Of a stretch of 64,000 bases of DNA, positions 25,093-33,180 are shown piece after piece (position 1 is the stretch's first letter; every line of letters begins with the position of its first letter). A program made the translations under genes and the position numbers. The stretch covers positions 806,001 to 870,000 of the forward strand of contig OY970063.1 of the NCBI GenBank assembly GCA_963705275.1, given 5' to 3'. Under the pieces are notes generated by a model. It did not search any database, was not told the origin of the DNA, and saw only the letters and a program-made list of their open reading frames with translations. The DNA is from Fen-1135 sp963705275 (GTDB lineage Bacteria > Desulfobacterota > Syntrophia > Syntrophales > UBA2185).

Positions 25093-25575
25093 CTACTTAT
25101 CAGTCGTTGTAGTCTCAAGGACAGCATCTGTCGTAATTGGTTTAATATCCGTCTTCTTAGGGATATTATCGTCGATAGTCCTGTACAACAATTTAGCGTA
25201 TTCTTTATCTCCGAACAGTTCTATGGTGATGACGATCTTGGTCAGATTGTCCTCGCTATGTGAAGCGTTAATCTCCATAGGATATTTCCCCTTTGTCTCC
25301 AAAGAACACCCATTCTCTGAAGCCGGGTTTTGAATCACTGTTTCAAGTTTCAGCTGATCACAGGATTGCTTTATTGCCTGACAAACAGTTTTGATATCAT
25401 ATGTGTAATATCTTGAAGACTCGCGACCCTTCCAGACAACATAACCTTGGTAGGATACTCCTATTACTGGAATTACCGGAGCCTCCGCCGCGACCGGAAT
25501 TAATGGGGCAGCAGCGCACCCTGACAATAGACTTGCGGCGAGCAGCATGAAAACAACAATTTCTCTTTTTGTCAC
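25093..25575 (-). CDS. DUF3568-like lipoprotein
   Basis: 160 residues starting with GTG after AGGAGG. Signal and lipobox in VVFMLLAASLLSGCAAAP. The mature part has an alternating strand pattern with VWKGRESSRYYTYDIKTVCQ and ends in a threonine-rich tail. This pattern is typical of DUF3568 periplasmic lipoproteins of unknown role. It lies in a run of small envelope proteins on the minus strand. Confidence 0.65.
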   Translation of the reverse strand: MTKREIVVFMLLAASLLSGCAAAPLIPVAAEAPVIPVIGVSYQGYVVWKGRESSRYYTYDIKTVCQAIKQSCDQLKLETVIQNPASENGCSLETKGKYPMEINASHSEDNLTKIVITIELFGDKEYAKLLYRTIDDNIPKKTDIKPITTDAVLETTTTDK

Positions 25576-25695
25576 TTTTCCTCCTTTGCAGGGATCCGCC
25601 CTTTACGCAACGATGAGGTGCCTTGCGGTGTTTTTTTGATCGAAGTTTGCTGCACGTAAGAAGAATGGCCGCTTTTCGGAAGCAAGGATAAAATT

Positions 25696-26256
25696 CTACC
25701 TTTTCAGCTTCGTGAATTTTGCACCTTCAATTGAGGCACCTGCCATGAGGCCTTTCTGCCCGAAGACAAATCCGACAATAGGTTGTTTGATTCTTGTCGT
25801 ATCTATGGAGCCCTCGGCGCCGATTTTACCCAATGCCACTGTGCCATCCACACCCGCCTGCCAGTTATCGCTGTTGCGGAATTTCTTCAGGGCTGCTTCA
25901 TCCATGAAGACCAGGATGATATCTTTCTCCTGGGCCCCTATCTGATAGCCAATAGATCCAGCTGCAATATTATAGTAGCTGACTGTCTTTCCCCCGATTC
26001 TCAAGGCACCCTCGCCATATTCACCACCGATGATTAAGCCCGCCTGCACTACTTTCGGGATGATGAGAATACCCTTGGCGGCGTGAAGAAATTCCTTTGC
26101 ACCCTTCACCTCCTTGGTAAAACGGGAAAGAGCTACATCAACGCTTACATCTATCTCTCTGGCCGCAGCAGCATGAGAGAAGCGGAAAGGTACGAGCCCC
26201 ACGATAATTGTCATGCACAGAACAAGAATAACTTTGACGGTTGTTTGTATCTTCAT
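25696..26256 (-). CDS. SYLF/Ysc84-type lipid-binding periplasmic protein, copy 1
   Basis: 186 residues from ATG 26256, chosen because AGGAGG is 7 nt upstream; an ATG 6 bp earlier is too close. Signal peptide ILVLCMTIIVGLVPFRFSHA, then the SYLF domain with AKGILIIPKVVQAGLIIGGE, GKTVSYYNIAAGSIGYQIGA and a terminal FVFGQKGLMAGASIEGAKFT. SYLF proteins bind phospholipids. A same-length, closely similar paralogue lies at 54986-55546. Confidence 0.88.
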   Translation of the reverse strand: MKIQTTVKVILVLCMTIIVGLVPFRFSHAAAAREIDVSVDVALSRFTKEVKGAKEFLHAAKGILIIPKVVQAGLIIGGEYGEGALRIGGKTVSYYNIAAGSIGYQIGAQEKDIILVFMDEAALKKFRNSDNWQAGVDGTVALGKIGAEGSIDTTRIKQPIVGFVFGQKGLMAGASIEGAKFTKLKR

Positions 26257-26505
26257 CTTCATTCCTCCTGACTTTAATAAATAGGCAAGGCAGTTGCAAA
26301 TAACTTCCCCCTTGATTGCCCTAATCGATCCTCATCTTGCGTGGTACTTTCGGTGGCATTCCTGCCGACAGGAATTTAATCATGAATCCGGTCGGGAGCG
26401 TGCATCTCCTGATAGCCGGCCGCCGCTTTTTTTGAACAGCCTCAAGAAAATCCTTCAACGATGCTTGACTAAGAATTCTAAAGAATGAATCCAGGGGGCG
26501 CATCT

Positions 26506-26877
26506 CTATGTCCCTGCCTTGCCTCTGAACATGGCCTCATATGGCCGGCCGTCGAAAGCCGACTCAACATGTGTGATCTTTCCGTTTCTGAGCTGGTGCC
26601 ATTCGGCCACGAGAACCGTGCCTTTGGCCGGCTCTTTTGTCTGAAGCTCGAAGAAGATCGCCGCGTCATTCCCTTGTGTGATGATCTTTTTCACGTCAAG
26701 ACGCACTGTAACCGAAAGCAAACCGTTGAGCGCAGTAATATATTCGTCCGGACCTCGGTAAGTCTCAAAGAGACCAACGAACAAGAGATCATCGGCAAGA
26801 TATTCCCGGGCTGTGACGAGATCTCTTCTTACAACCGCGTCATAGAATCTTCTCAGAATGTCCCGAGTGTCTTCCAT
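26506..26877 (-). CDS. SnoaL/NTF2-like small protein
   Basis: About 123 residues from ATG 26877 (GGAGTGAG upstream). Sequence pattern ILRRFYDAVVRRDLVTAREYL then GLFETYRGPDEYI and a final VAEWHQLRNGKITHVES fits the cone-shaped SnoaL-like NTF2 fold. No catalytic residues can be assigned. It follows a VOC-family gene with a 24-bp gap, likely in one transcript. Confidence 0.8.
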   Translation of the reverse strand: MEDTRDILRRFYDAVVRRDLVTAREYLADDLLFVGLFETYRGPDEYITALNGLLSVTVRLDVKKIITQGNDAAIFFELQTKEPAKGTVLVAEWHQLRNGKITHVESAFDGRPYEAMFRGKAGT

Positions 26878-26901
26878 GATCTCACTCCTTTTTTTGTGCA
26901 T

Positions 26902-27300
26902 CTACTTTGCATTCGGATCCATTTGCCAGATCGCAAAGAAATTTCCCTGCGGATCTGCCAGCATTGCAAACCAACCAATACCAGGGACCGGGGTTTTCCC
27001 CTTCATCACCGTCGCCCCGAGTTTCTGCGCGCGGGCGACCGATTCCTCGATGGAGTCAACGTTGACATAGTTCATCCAGGGGCGCTCCTCGTAGCCGGCT
27101 GGACGCTTCATCATGCCGCCGTTGATGGCGCCCGGCTGTGTGGGCCTTCCCTTCGCGTCGGTTTCAACTGTCTTGATGTACCAGTAGTCCATGCCGGGCA
27201 TTGGATCGATGGTCCAGTCAAACAGGCTTGTATAGAACTTACCCAATTTCTCCGGATCGTCTGCGTAGATTTCAAAATGAACAACTCCGTTCTTCTTCAT
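26902..27300 (-). CDS. Glyoxalase/VOC-superfamily protein
   Basis: 132 residues from ATG 27300 with GGGAGGAGAATC upstream. Two beta-alpha-beta-beta-beta modules: VVHFEIYADDPEKLGKFYTS with FDWTIDPMPGM, and a second with NYVNVDSIEESVARAQKLGA ending WFAMLADPQGNFFAIWQ. It resembles the CFP-30-like VOC family. Substrate unknown; several single-domain members act as detoxification or antibiotic-binding proteins. Confidence 0.85.
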   Translation of the reverse strand: MKKNGVVHFEIYADDPEKLGKFYTSLFDWTIDPMPGMDYWYIKTVETDAKGRPTQPGAINGGMMKRPAGYEERPWMNYVNVDSIEESVARAQKLGATVMKGKTPVPGIGWFAMLADPQGNFFAIWQMDPNAK

Positions 27301-27512
27301 GATTCTCCTCCCTTCATCAGTCGTCAATTATTGGATGCGCCGGATTAGGGTCAATGGCGATAACCAAGGCCAGCAGCGCAAGAACGACAAAATATCATAT
27401 GAGGACTTATCTTTCTTTCATAACCGTTCCTTGCCTTTATAGATTTTATGATGACCGGTTTTGGCAATGAGGTTGGAACAACCATGAAGGCCGGACGAAG
27501 AATGATGGTTAT

Positions 27513-27743
27513 TCAGTCTTTTCTCTTCACCCAACGGTCTCCCACCTTTTCATACAACTTCTTAACCGCAGCCCAGGCGACCCTGTGGGCTGTCTCCTCC
27601 TGGGACGTACCTTTTCTCCTTTTTGCAGGGTCGGCATATTCATTCCATGCGTTGTTGAACGCATCTTTGTAGATTTCCTGGGCATGTGCGGGAAGTACGT
27701 CCTTCACCGTCTCCGGCAATTCGGCCTCGGTTCTGTAAGGCAT
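27513..27743 (-). CDS. chaB: ChaB family protein
   Basis: 76 residues starting MPYRTEAELPETVKDVLPAH, the ChaB signature, followed by FNNAWNEYADPAKRR and AWAAVKKLYEK. Start at ATG 27743 with GGAGGTTACGCC upstream; longer upstream frame is spacer. ChaB is a small protein of uncertain role, named from a cation-transport locus. Confidence 0.85.
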   Translation of the reverse strand: MPYRTEAELPETVKDVLPAHAQEIYKDAFNNAWNEYADPAKRRKGTSQEETAHRVAWAAVKKLYEKVGDRWVKRKD

Positions 27744-28115
27744 GGCGTAACCTCCTTTCAATGATTTTCTTTCCATTATATGAACAGAAGCGTTCTCTTC
27801 ATTTACTATATGATTCTCATAGCTATTGTGCAATTCGTGGAAAGTTGATTTCAAGACTCTAAATGCACTAATTGTTTATTGGGGAAAAGATGATAGTCGA
27901 TTACAGATCAATGTGATGCGGCCACTGTTCATACCTTCCTCTTTTTCTTGACACTTTGTCGTGTTGAGGCTATATGACTGTCAAGTCGCCTCCACCGGTA
28001 TTTCTGTGCCGGCTGCATATGATAATTTCCACCGGCGCATGAGGATCTTTCTGAAGGCGATTCGCGGCATGGTTAAGATAACGTAACTGAACGAAAAGAA
28101 TTACGGAGTTGACTT
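27744..28115. other. Intergenic region before the fhs/CODH genes
   Basis: 372 bp between the divergent chaB and ACT-domain genes. Apart from a good sigma70-type promoter at 27948-27976 no gene or hairpin is convincing. About 140 bp of untranslated leader would precede the ACT-domain start. Confidence 0.5.
27948..27976 (+). promoter_or_regulatory. Sigma70-type promoter for ACT-fhs-CODH genes
   Basis: TTGACA at 27948-27953, a 17-bp spacer, then TATATG at 27971-27976. It points toward the ACT-domain gene and fhs, about 140 bp upstream of the first start codon. Confidence 0.55.
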
Positions 28116-28655
28116 ATGAGATCATACGTCGTCTTTTCATCGATGGGGCCGGACCGTCCCGGTCTGGTGAGGGAAATCGCGGAATTTTTTTCGGCGCGGG
28201 GCATCAATATCGAGCGCTCGCGTGGCTGCGTGCTGGGAAATGAATTCGGAATGGTCATCCTGACGTCTGGCAAAAGCGAAAACATCGAGGGTCTGATCAA
28301 GGACCTGGACAGTCTCCGTAAGAATACCGGGCTGGACATTTATATCCGGAAGACGAAGGCGCCTCTCCACAGGGAGGTACTCCCGTCGATTGCTTACAAA
28401 CTCATCGCCATATCCATTGACCGTCCGGGAATAATCCATCAGATCTGCAAGGTGCTTCATGAGCGGGGGATCAATATCGAAGAGATATCAACCAATGTTG
28501 ACCACGATCCCGCGACGGGCGCCAATGTCTTTCAGATGCTCTGCCATTTTTCCCTGCCGCCGGCTGTCAAGATTGTCGACCTCAAAAACGCTATCACCCG
28601 TATCAGTGATGAGTACAATATCGACATACGGTTCGACGCGATGATCAACAAGTAG
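28116..28655 (+). CDS. Tandem ACT-domain protein (GcvR-like)
   Basis: 179 residues with two ACT domains: SSMGPDRPGLVREIAEFFSA at the N-terminus and ISIDRPGIIHQICKVLHERG from about residue 92. No DNA-binding domain is present, as in glycine-cleavage regulator GcvR, which works by protein contact. Its position 2 bp before fhs suggests it senses an amino acid, possibly glycine or serine, and tunes one-carbon flow; that is inference. Confidence 0.85.
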   Translation: MRSYVVFSSMGPDRPGLVREIAEFFSARGINIERSRGCVLGNEFGMVILTSGKSENIEGLIKDLDSLRKNTGLDIYIRKTKAPLHREVLPSIAYKLIAISIDRPGIIHQICKVLHERGINIEEISTNVDHDPATGANVFQMLCHFSLPPAVKIVDLKNAITRISDEYNIDIRFDAMINK

Positions 28656-28657
28656 GT

Positions 28658-30343
28658 ATGAAGAAAGTGAAAGCAAAACGTGCCGTCGAGTCCATGAGGC
28701 CGATCTCCGAAATCGCTGCATCTATCGATCTCAGGGAAGACGATCTCGAATGTTATGGGCGTTACAAGGCCAAGGTCAGGATCGAGGCTATCAAGCGCTT
28801 CGAACGCAGGGCAAATGCCTCCCTGATCCTCGTTTCAGCAATGACCCCAACCCCCGCGGGTGAGGGAAAGACTACTGTATCCATAGGCCTCGCGCAGGCC
28901 TTAGCCAGACTGGGGAAGAAGACGATTGTCACCCTCCGTGAGCCGTCCCTGGGACCCGTCTTCGGCGTCAAGGGCGGCGCTACCGGCGGAGGCCTCTCAT
29001 GCGTGCTTCCCGCGGATGACATTAATCTTCACTTTACGAATGACTTTCCGGCGGTGGAGAGCGCCCACAATCTGTTGTCTGCCCTCGTTGACAACTCGGT
29101 ATTCCACGGCAACCCCCTGAACATCGATCCGCGCAAGATCACCTGGCGTCGCGTGATGGACATGAACGACCGTTCCCTCCGTGATATCGTCATCGGCCTG
29201 GGTGGCTCCACAAACGGCGTGCCCCGCGAGAGCGGCTTCGACATCGTTCCTTCGAGCGAAATCATGGCGATCCTGTGTCTCTCGCAGTCTTACGCTGAAT
29301 TGAAGGAGAAGATAAGGAATATCCTGGTGGGCTTTACCTATGACGATAAGCCGGTCATCACCAAGGACCTGAAGGTCGAGGGCGCTGTCACATCCCTCTT
29401 GAAGCATGCCCTTCTTCCCAATTTGGTGCAGACCACGGAGGGCGTGCCGGCCATCGTGCACGGCGGCCCCTTTGCCAACATCGCCCAGGGAACAAACAGT
29501 ATCATCGGCACAGACCTGGCGCTCCGTTTAGCCGATTATGTGGTGACCGAGGCGGGTTTCGGTTTTGACCTGGGCGCGGAAAAGTACTTCGACATCGTGG
29601 CGCCGTACGGGAATTTTAATCCCCGCATTGTTGTTCTGGTGGCGACGGTTCGCGCCCTGAAATATCATGCGGGTGTGCCCGCCGATTCTCTCCATGAGTC
29701 CAACCCGCGGGTGGCCGTCCTCGGAATGGCGAATCTGAGGAAACACTATGAAAACATCGATAAGTTCAACGTACCCTGCATCATAGCCCTAAATCGCTTC
29801 CCCTCCGACACGGACGCAGAAATACACGCCGTCGTCAGGGCGGCGGAAGACGAAGGGATGAACATTGCGCCTGTCGATATCTTCCGGCTCGGCGGTGAGG
29901 GGGGCATGGAACTCGCGGAGAAGGCGGCGAGTATCATAGCCAAAGCCTCCGGGACTTTCCGGTCGCTCTACAGATGGGATCAGCCGGTGGAAGACAAGAT
30001 ATTCACCGTTGCGAGTAAGATCTACGGCGCTGTTTCCATAGATTACCAACCTCTTGCGAAGCGGAATCTCGACCTTATCAAAAAATTCGGCTTCGACAAG
30101 CTCCCGATATGCATTGCCAAAACACAGCAGTCTCTTTCGGATAATCCCAGTCTTCTGGGACTGCCCAGCGACTTCATAGTCACTGTTCGGGAGATCAAGA
30201 TTGCATCAGGCGCCGGCTTTCTTATCCCCATCACGGGCGAGATTCTGCGCATGCCGGGTCTCTCGAAATCGCCGGCGGCATATCACATCGATATCGACGA
30301 CGACGGGAATATCACAGGCGTTAGCGCCCCTGGAGATGCCTGA
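28658..30343 (+). CDS. fhs: Formate--tetrahydrofolate ligase
   Basis: ATP-dependent formation of 10-formyl-THF, entry step of the methyl branch of the Wood-Ljungdahl pathway. 561 residues with P-loop TPTPAGEGKTTVSIGLAQ, PSLGPVFGVKGGATGGG and the NFVLP-equivalent and ALNRFPSDTDAEI segments of the family. Length is normal. Follows the ACT-domain gene by 2 bp and lies about 220 bp upstream of the MetE-like gene, so it is tied to the CODH/ACS cluster. Confidence 0.96.
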   Translation: MKKVKAKRAVESMRPISEIAASIDLREDDLECYGRYKAKVRIEAIKRFERRANASLILVSAMTPTPAGEGKTTVSIGLAQALARLGKKTIVTLREPSLGPVFGVKGGATGGGLSCVLPADDINLHFTNDFPAVESAHNLLSALVDNSVFHGNPLNIDPRKITWRRVMDMNDRSLRDIVIGLGGSTNGVPRESGFDIVPSSEIMAILCLSQSYAELKEKIRNILVGFTYDDKPVITKDLKVEGAVTSLLKHALLPNLVQTTEGVPAIVHGGPFANIAQGTNSIIGTDLALRLADYVVTEAGFGFDLGAEKYFDIVAPYGNFNPRIVVLVATVRALKYHAGVPADSLHESNPRVAVLGMANLRKHYENIDKFNVPCIIALNRFPSDTDAEIHAVVRAAEDEGMNIAPVDIFRLGGEGGMELAEKAASIIAKASGTFRSLYRWDQPVEDKIFTVASKIYGAVSIDYQPLAKRNLDLIKKFGFDKLPICIAKTQQSLSDNPSLLGLPSDFIVTVREIKIASGAGFLIPITGEILRMPGLSKSPAAYHIDIDDDGNITGVSAPGDA

Positions 30344-30561
30344 CATCTCTGGCTGATCAGATACGATGGATACCGCGGATCCCAAAATTTGGCCTGCAGC
30401 GCCAATGGAAATGCCCGTCCCTTCCCTCTCCATCCCGTATCAATATTATTTTGACAGACATTGCCTCTTCTCCTATACTATCCCAAAAGTACTTATCATT
30501 ATGAGAGGCGGCGCTATCATAAATGCAAAAAGTGAGATCATGGATTTAGGGGTTATTGCAG

Positions 30562-31632
30562 ATGATCATTAAACCGAAGTTTCTGGCGACCGCCATCGGC
30601 AGTATGCCTTTCGATGATGCAAGGAAAGCTATCGACCTGATCCTTGCCAAGCTGCCCTCTGCCCCGCACTGGCCGCAACTGCCCAGGATGGGTTTGAATG
30701 AGCAGATGGAAGTCCAGTATTCCGAGCATATGCCATGCGCCATTATCGATCGGGAAAAGAACCGCCTCTATTTCGATACGTCCGGCGATTATTCTGAAGC
30801 TTTCGCCCAGTTCTACGAGACCTATCTCCTGGCCATGGATCCCGAAGAGGGAAGCGGCGATTTTGCCGCCATAGCCGTCAGCCCGGCCTTCTCACGGGGG
30901 ATTTACGCGCTGGAAGAGAAACTGCGAAACCGAGGCATGAAGCTACCTTTTTTAAAGTGTCAGGTTACAGGCCCGTGCAGCTTCGCGCTTACTGTCGTGG
31001 ACGAAAAAAAGCGTGCGATATATTATAATGAAGAATTCCGGGACATGATCGTCAAGATGCTCGCTATGATCTGCCGCTGGCAGGTCCGAGTGTTCAAGCC
31101 CTTTGCAGAGCAGGTAATATGCTTTATTGATGAGCCGATCCTCTCGGCCTTCGGCAGTTCCACTTATGTGTCCGTCCGCCGTGATGATGTGATTCATCTC
31201 CTGAAAGACATGGTCAAGGCGGTGCATGCTGATGGCGGAATTGCGGGCATGCACTGCTGCGGCAATACGGAATGGAGCATCCCTATCGATGCCGGTGTGG
31301 ATATCATCAGCTTCGATGCCTTTCAATACGGAGAGACCATCGCCATGTATGCCACGGCGGTGAATAATTTTCTCGCTAAAGGCGGCGCTCTTGCCTGGGG
31401 AATAGTGCCCACCTCAACGCTCATACGGGAACAGACCGTGGAGAGTCTTGCTCTTCGCCTCGAAGACGTGATGGATCATCTTGCTTCCAAGGGTGTCGAA
31501 AAAAGACTCATCGCCGATCAGGCCCTCATAACGCCTTCATGCGGCACGGGGTCCCTGACACCTGAGGAGGCAGAACTGGTATATGACAGTCTCGCAGGCC
31601 TCTCCGCTTTCATGAAGGAAAAGTATAGATAG
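30562..31632 (+). CDS. Core-MetE-like zinc methyltransferase (folate-independent methionine synthase type)
   Basis: 356 residues matching only the catalytic half of cobalamin-independent methionine synthase (UROD/MetE fold), without its N-terminal folate-binding half. Candidate zinc ligands are His and Cys in GMHCCGNTEW and the late Cys in ITPSCGTGSLTPEEA, matching the MetE HxC...C arrangement. Such short MetE proteins are known as folate-independent methionine synthases that take methyl groups from corrinoids, including the corrinoid iron-sulfur protein. Sitting in this operon supports that, but another methyl transfer is possible. Start at ATG 30562 (AGGGG upstream) preferred over TTG 30556. 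Confidence 0.75.
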   Translation: MIIKPKFLATAIGSMPFDDARKAIDLILAKLPSAPHWPQLPRMGLNEQMEVQYSEHMPCAIIDREKNRLYFDTSGDYSEAFAQFYETYLLAMDPEEGSGDFAAIAVSPAFSRGIYALEEKLRNRGMKLPFLKCQVTGPCSFALTVVDEKKRAIYYNEEFRDMIVKMLAMICRWQVRVFKPFAEQVICFIDEPILSAFGSSTYVSVRRDDVIHLLKDMVKAVHADGGIAGMHCCGNTEWSIPIDAGVDIISFDAFQYGETIAMYATAVNNFLAKGGALAWGIVPTSTLIREQTVESLALRLEDVMDHLASKGVEKRLIADQALITPSCGTGSLTPEEAELVYDSLAGLSAFMKEKYR

Positions 31633-31648
31633 GACGAAGGTGTAACCA

Positions 31649-32425
31649 TTGAAGCTTGCTATCTCCGGAAAAGGAGGCGCCGGCAAATCGACGCTGGCTG
31701 CCGCCATGGTCCTCCTCATGGCCCGCCGTGGCCGGAAGGTACTGGCTGTGGATGCCGACCCGGACGCTAATCTTGCGGCTGCTCTGGGAATCCCCGCCTC
31801 CGAACAGGAAAAGATTGTCCCCATTTCCCGTCAAGCTGCCCTAATCGAGGAGCGGACGGGGGCGGAAGTCCGGCAGTATGGGCAGATATTTAAACTCAAC
31901 CCGAAGGTTTCCGACATTGCCGACAGTTTTGCGTACCATCATCAGGGTGTGGCGCTCCTCGTCCTTGGCGCCGTTGACCGGGGAGGTGGCGGCTGTGCTT
32001 GTCCGGAGAATGTATTGATGCGCGCCCTTGTTACAGATCTCATCTTATACAAGGATGACGCCCTGGTTATGGATATGGAGGCCGGTGTGGAGCATCTCGG
32101 CAGGGCCACGGCCAGCGGCGTGGACAGGATGATAATCATGATCGAGCCGGGCCAGCGCGCCATAGACAGCACCCGGCGCATTCTCCGCCTGGCCCATGAT
32201 ATCGGCCTCCAAGATATCAGGCTCGTCGCCAATAAAGTAACAGGCCCGGAGGACGAGCGATTCATTCGGGATGCCTTTCCAGAAAATAAATTTCTCGGCA
32301 TTATTCCCTACCGGGAGGAATTCCGCCGTGCCGACCGCGATGGCCGCTCCGTGCTGGACGGCCTGCCGGGTGACTTGCTTCGTTGTCTCGAAGACATCCT
32401 GAAGAACCTTGAGGTCCCGCTATGA
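31649..32425 (+). CDS. cooC: CooC-type nickel-insertion ATPase, copy 1
   Basis: MinD/SIMIBI-class ATPase that loads Ni into CO dehydrogenase. 258 residues from a TTG start, with deviant Walker A KGGAGKSTLA, switch DADPDANLA, and the CxC metal-binding pair in GGGGCACPENVL. VMDMEAGVEHLGR and VANKV near the C-terminus are also typical. Overlaps the next cooC by 4 bp. Copies 1 and 2 are diverged, so they probably serve CODH and ACS separately. Confidence 0.92.
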   Translation: MKLAISGKGGAGKSTLAAAMVLLMARRGRKVLAVDADPDANLAAALGIPASEQEKIVPISRQAALIEERTGAEVRQYGQIFKLNPKVSDIADSFAYHHQGVALLVLGAVDRGGGGCACPENVLMRALVTDLILYKDDALVMDMEAGVEHLGRATASGVDRMIIMIEPGQRAIDSTRRILRLAHDIGLQDIRLVANKVTGPEDERFIRDAFPENKFLGIIPYREEFRRADRDGRSVLDGLPGDLLRCLEDILKNLEVPL

Positions 32426-33180
32426 GCAGGCTGATTGCTGTTGCAGGTAAAGGCGGTGTCGGAAAGACGACCGTGGCGGCGCTTCTGGTAATGCGCCTGC
32501 TTCAGCGGGGACGCGGTCCCGTGCTGGCCGTAGATGCAGATCCCAATACCTGTCTTGATTCAGCCCTGGGGATCGATGTGGTAAAGACCGTGGGCGGTGT
32601 CCGCGAGGACGCCCGGAAATTCACCCAGGAGCAGAAGGTTCGGGGCATGGATAAGAAGCGTTTTCTGGAACTCAGGATCGCCGAGAGTCTGATAGAGAGT
32701 GACGATTTCGATCTCATTGCCATGGGGCGCTCCGAGGGGCCGGGCTGTTACTGTTATGCCAATAACGTACTGAAGGCTGTCCTGAACACGATGGTAAGTA
32801 AGTATCCCTACGTGATCCTGGATAACGAAGCAGGCATGGAAAATCTCTCCAGACGCATCGTCAATAAGGTCAGTCTCCTTGTCATTGTTACCGATCCGAC
32901 TACCCGCGGCTTCGAGACTGTAAGGAGGCTCCATAAATTATCCGGCGAAATGGAGATCGCCTATGACAAGCTGGCCATTGTCGTTAACCGCCTGCGGCGT
33001 AAAGAATTGCCTTCCGCCGCGGATGAACTAAGACGAGCCACTGGGGCTGATCTCATTGTGGGTCTGCCGGAAGATGAAGATATCTTCGCAATATCTGAGC
33101 AAAGCGGAAACCTGAGGCATCTCTCACCGGATAATCCGGTCTTGACCGGACTGGACAGGGTAATAGAAATCGTAAAATGA
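32422..33180 (+). CDS. CooC-type ATPase, copy 2 (CooC/AcsF family)
   Basis: 252 residues with AGKGGVGKTTVAALL, DADPNTCLDSALG, CxC in GPGCYCYANNVL and DNEAGMENLSRR. In bacteria with CODH/ACS, AcsF is the paralogue that matures the A-cluster of acetyl-CoA synthase. Two adjacent CooC genes directly upstream of cooS fit one for each enzyme; which is which cannot be told from sequence alone. Its stop overlaps cooS as ATGA. Confidence 0.9.
   Translation: MSRLIAVAGKGGVGKTTVAALLVMRLLQRGRGPVLAVDADPNTCLDSALGIDVVKTVGGVREDARKFTQEQKVRGMDKKRFLELRIAESLIESDDFDLIAMGRSEGPGCYCYANNVLKAVLNTMVSKYPYVILDNEAGMENLSRRIVNKVSLLVIVTDPTTRGFETVRRLHKLSGEMEIAYDKLAIVVNRLRRKELPSAADELRRATGADLIVGLPEDEDIFAISEQSGNLRHLSPDNPVLTGLDRVIEIVK

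Noticed and set aside
26321..26503. 60-codon minus-strand ORF between SYLF and SnoaL genes
   Set aside because: No ribosome-binding site, very basic odd composition and no recognisable sequence.
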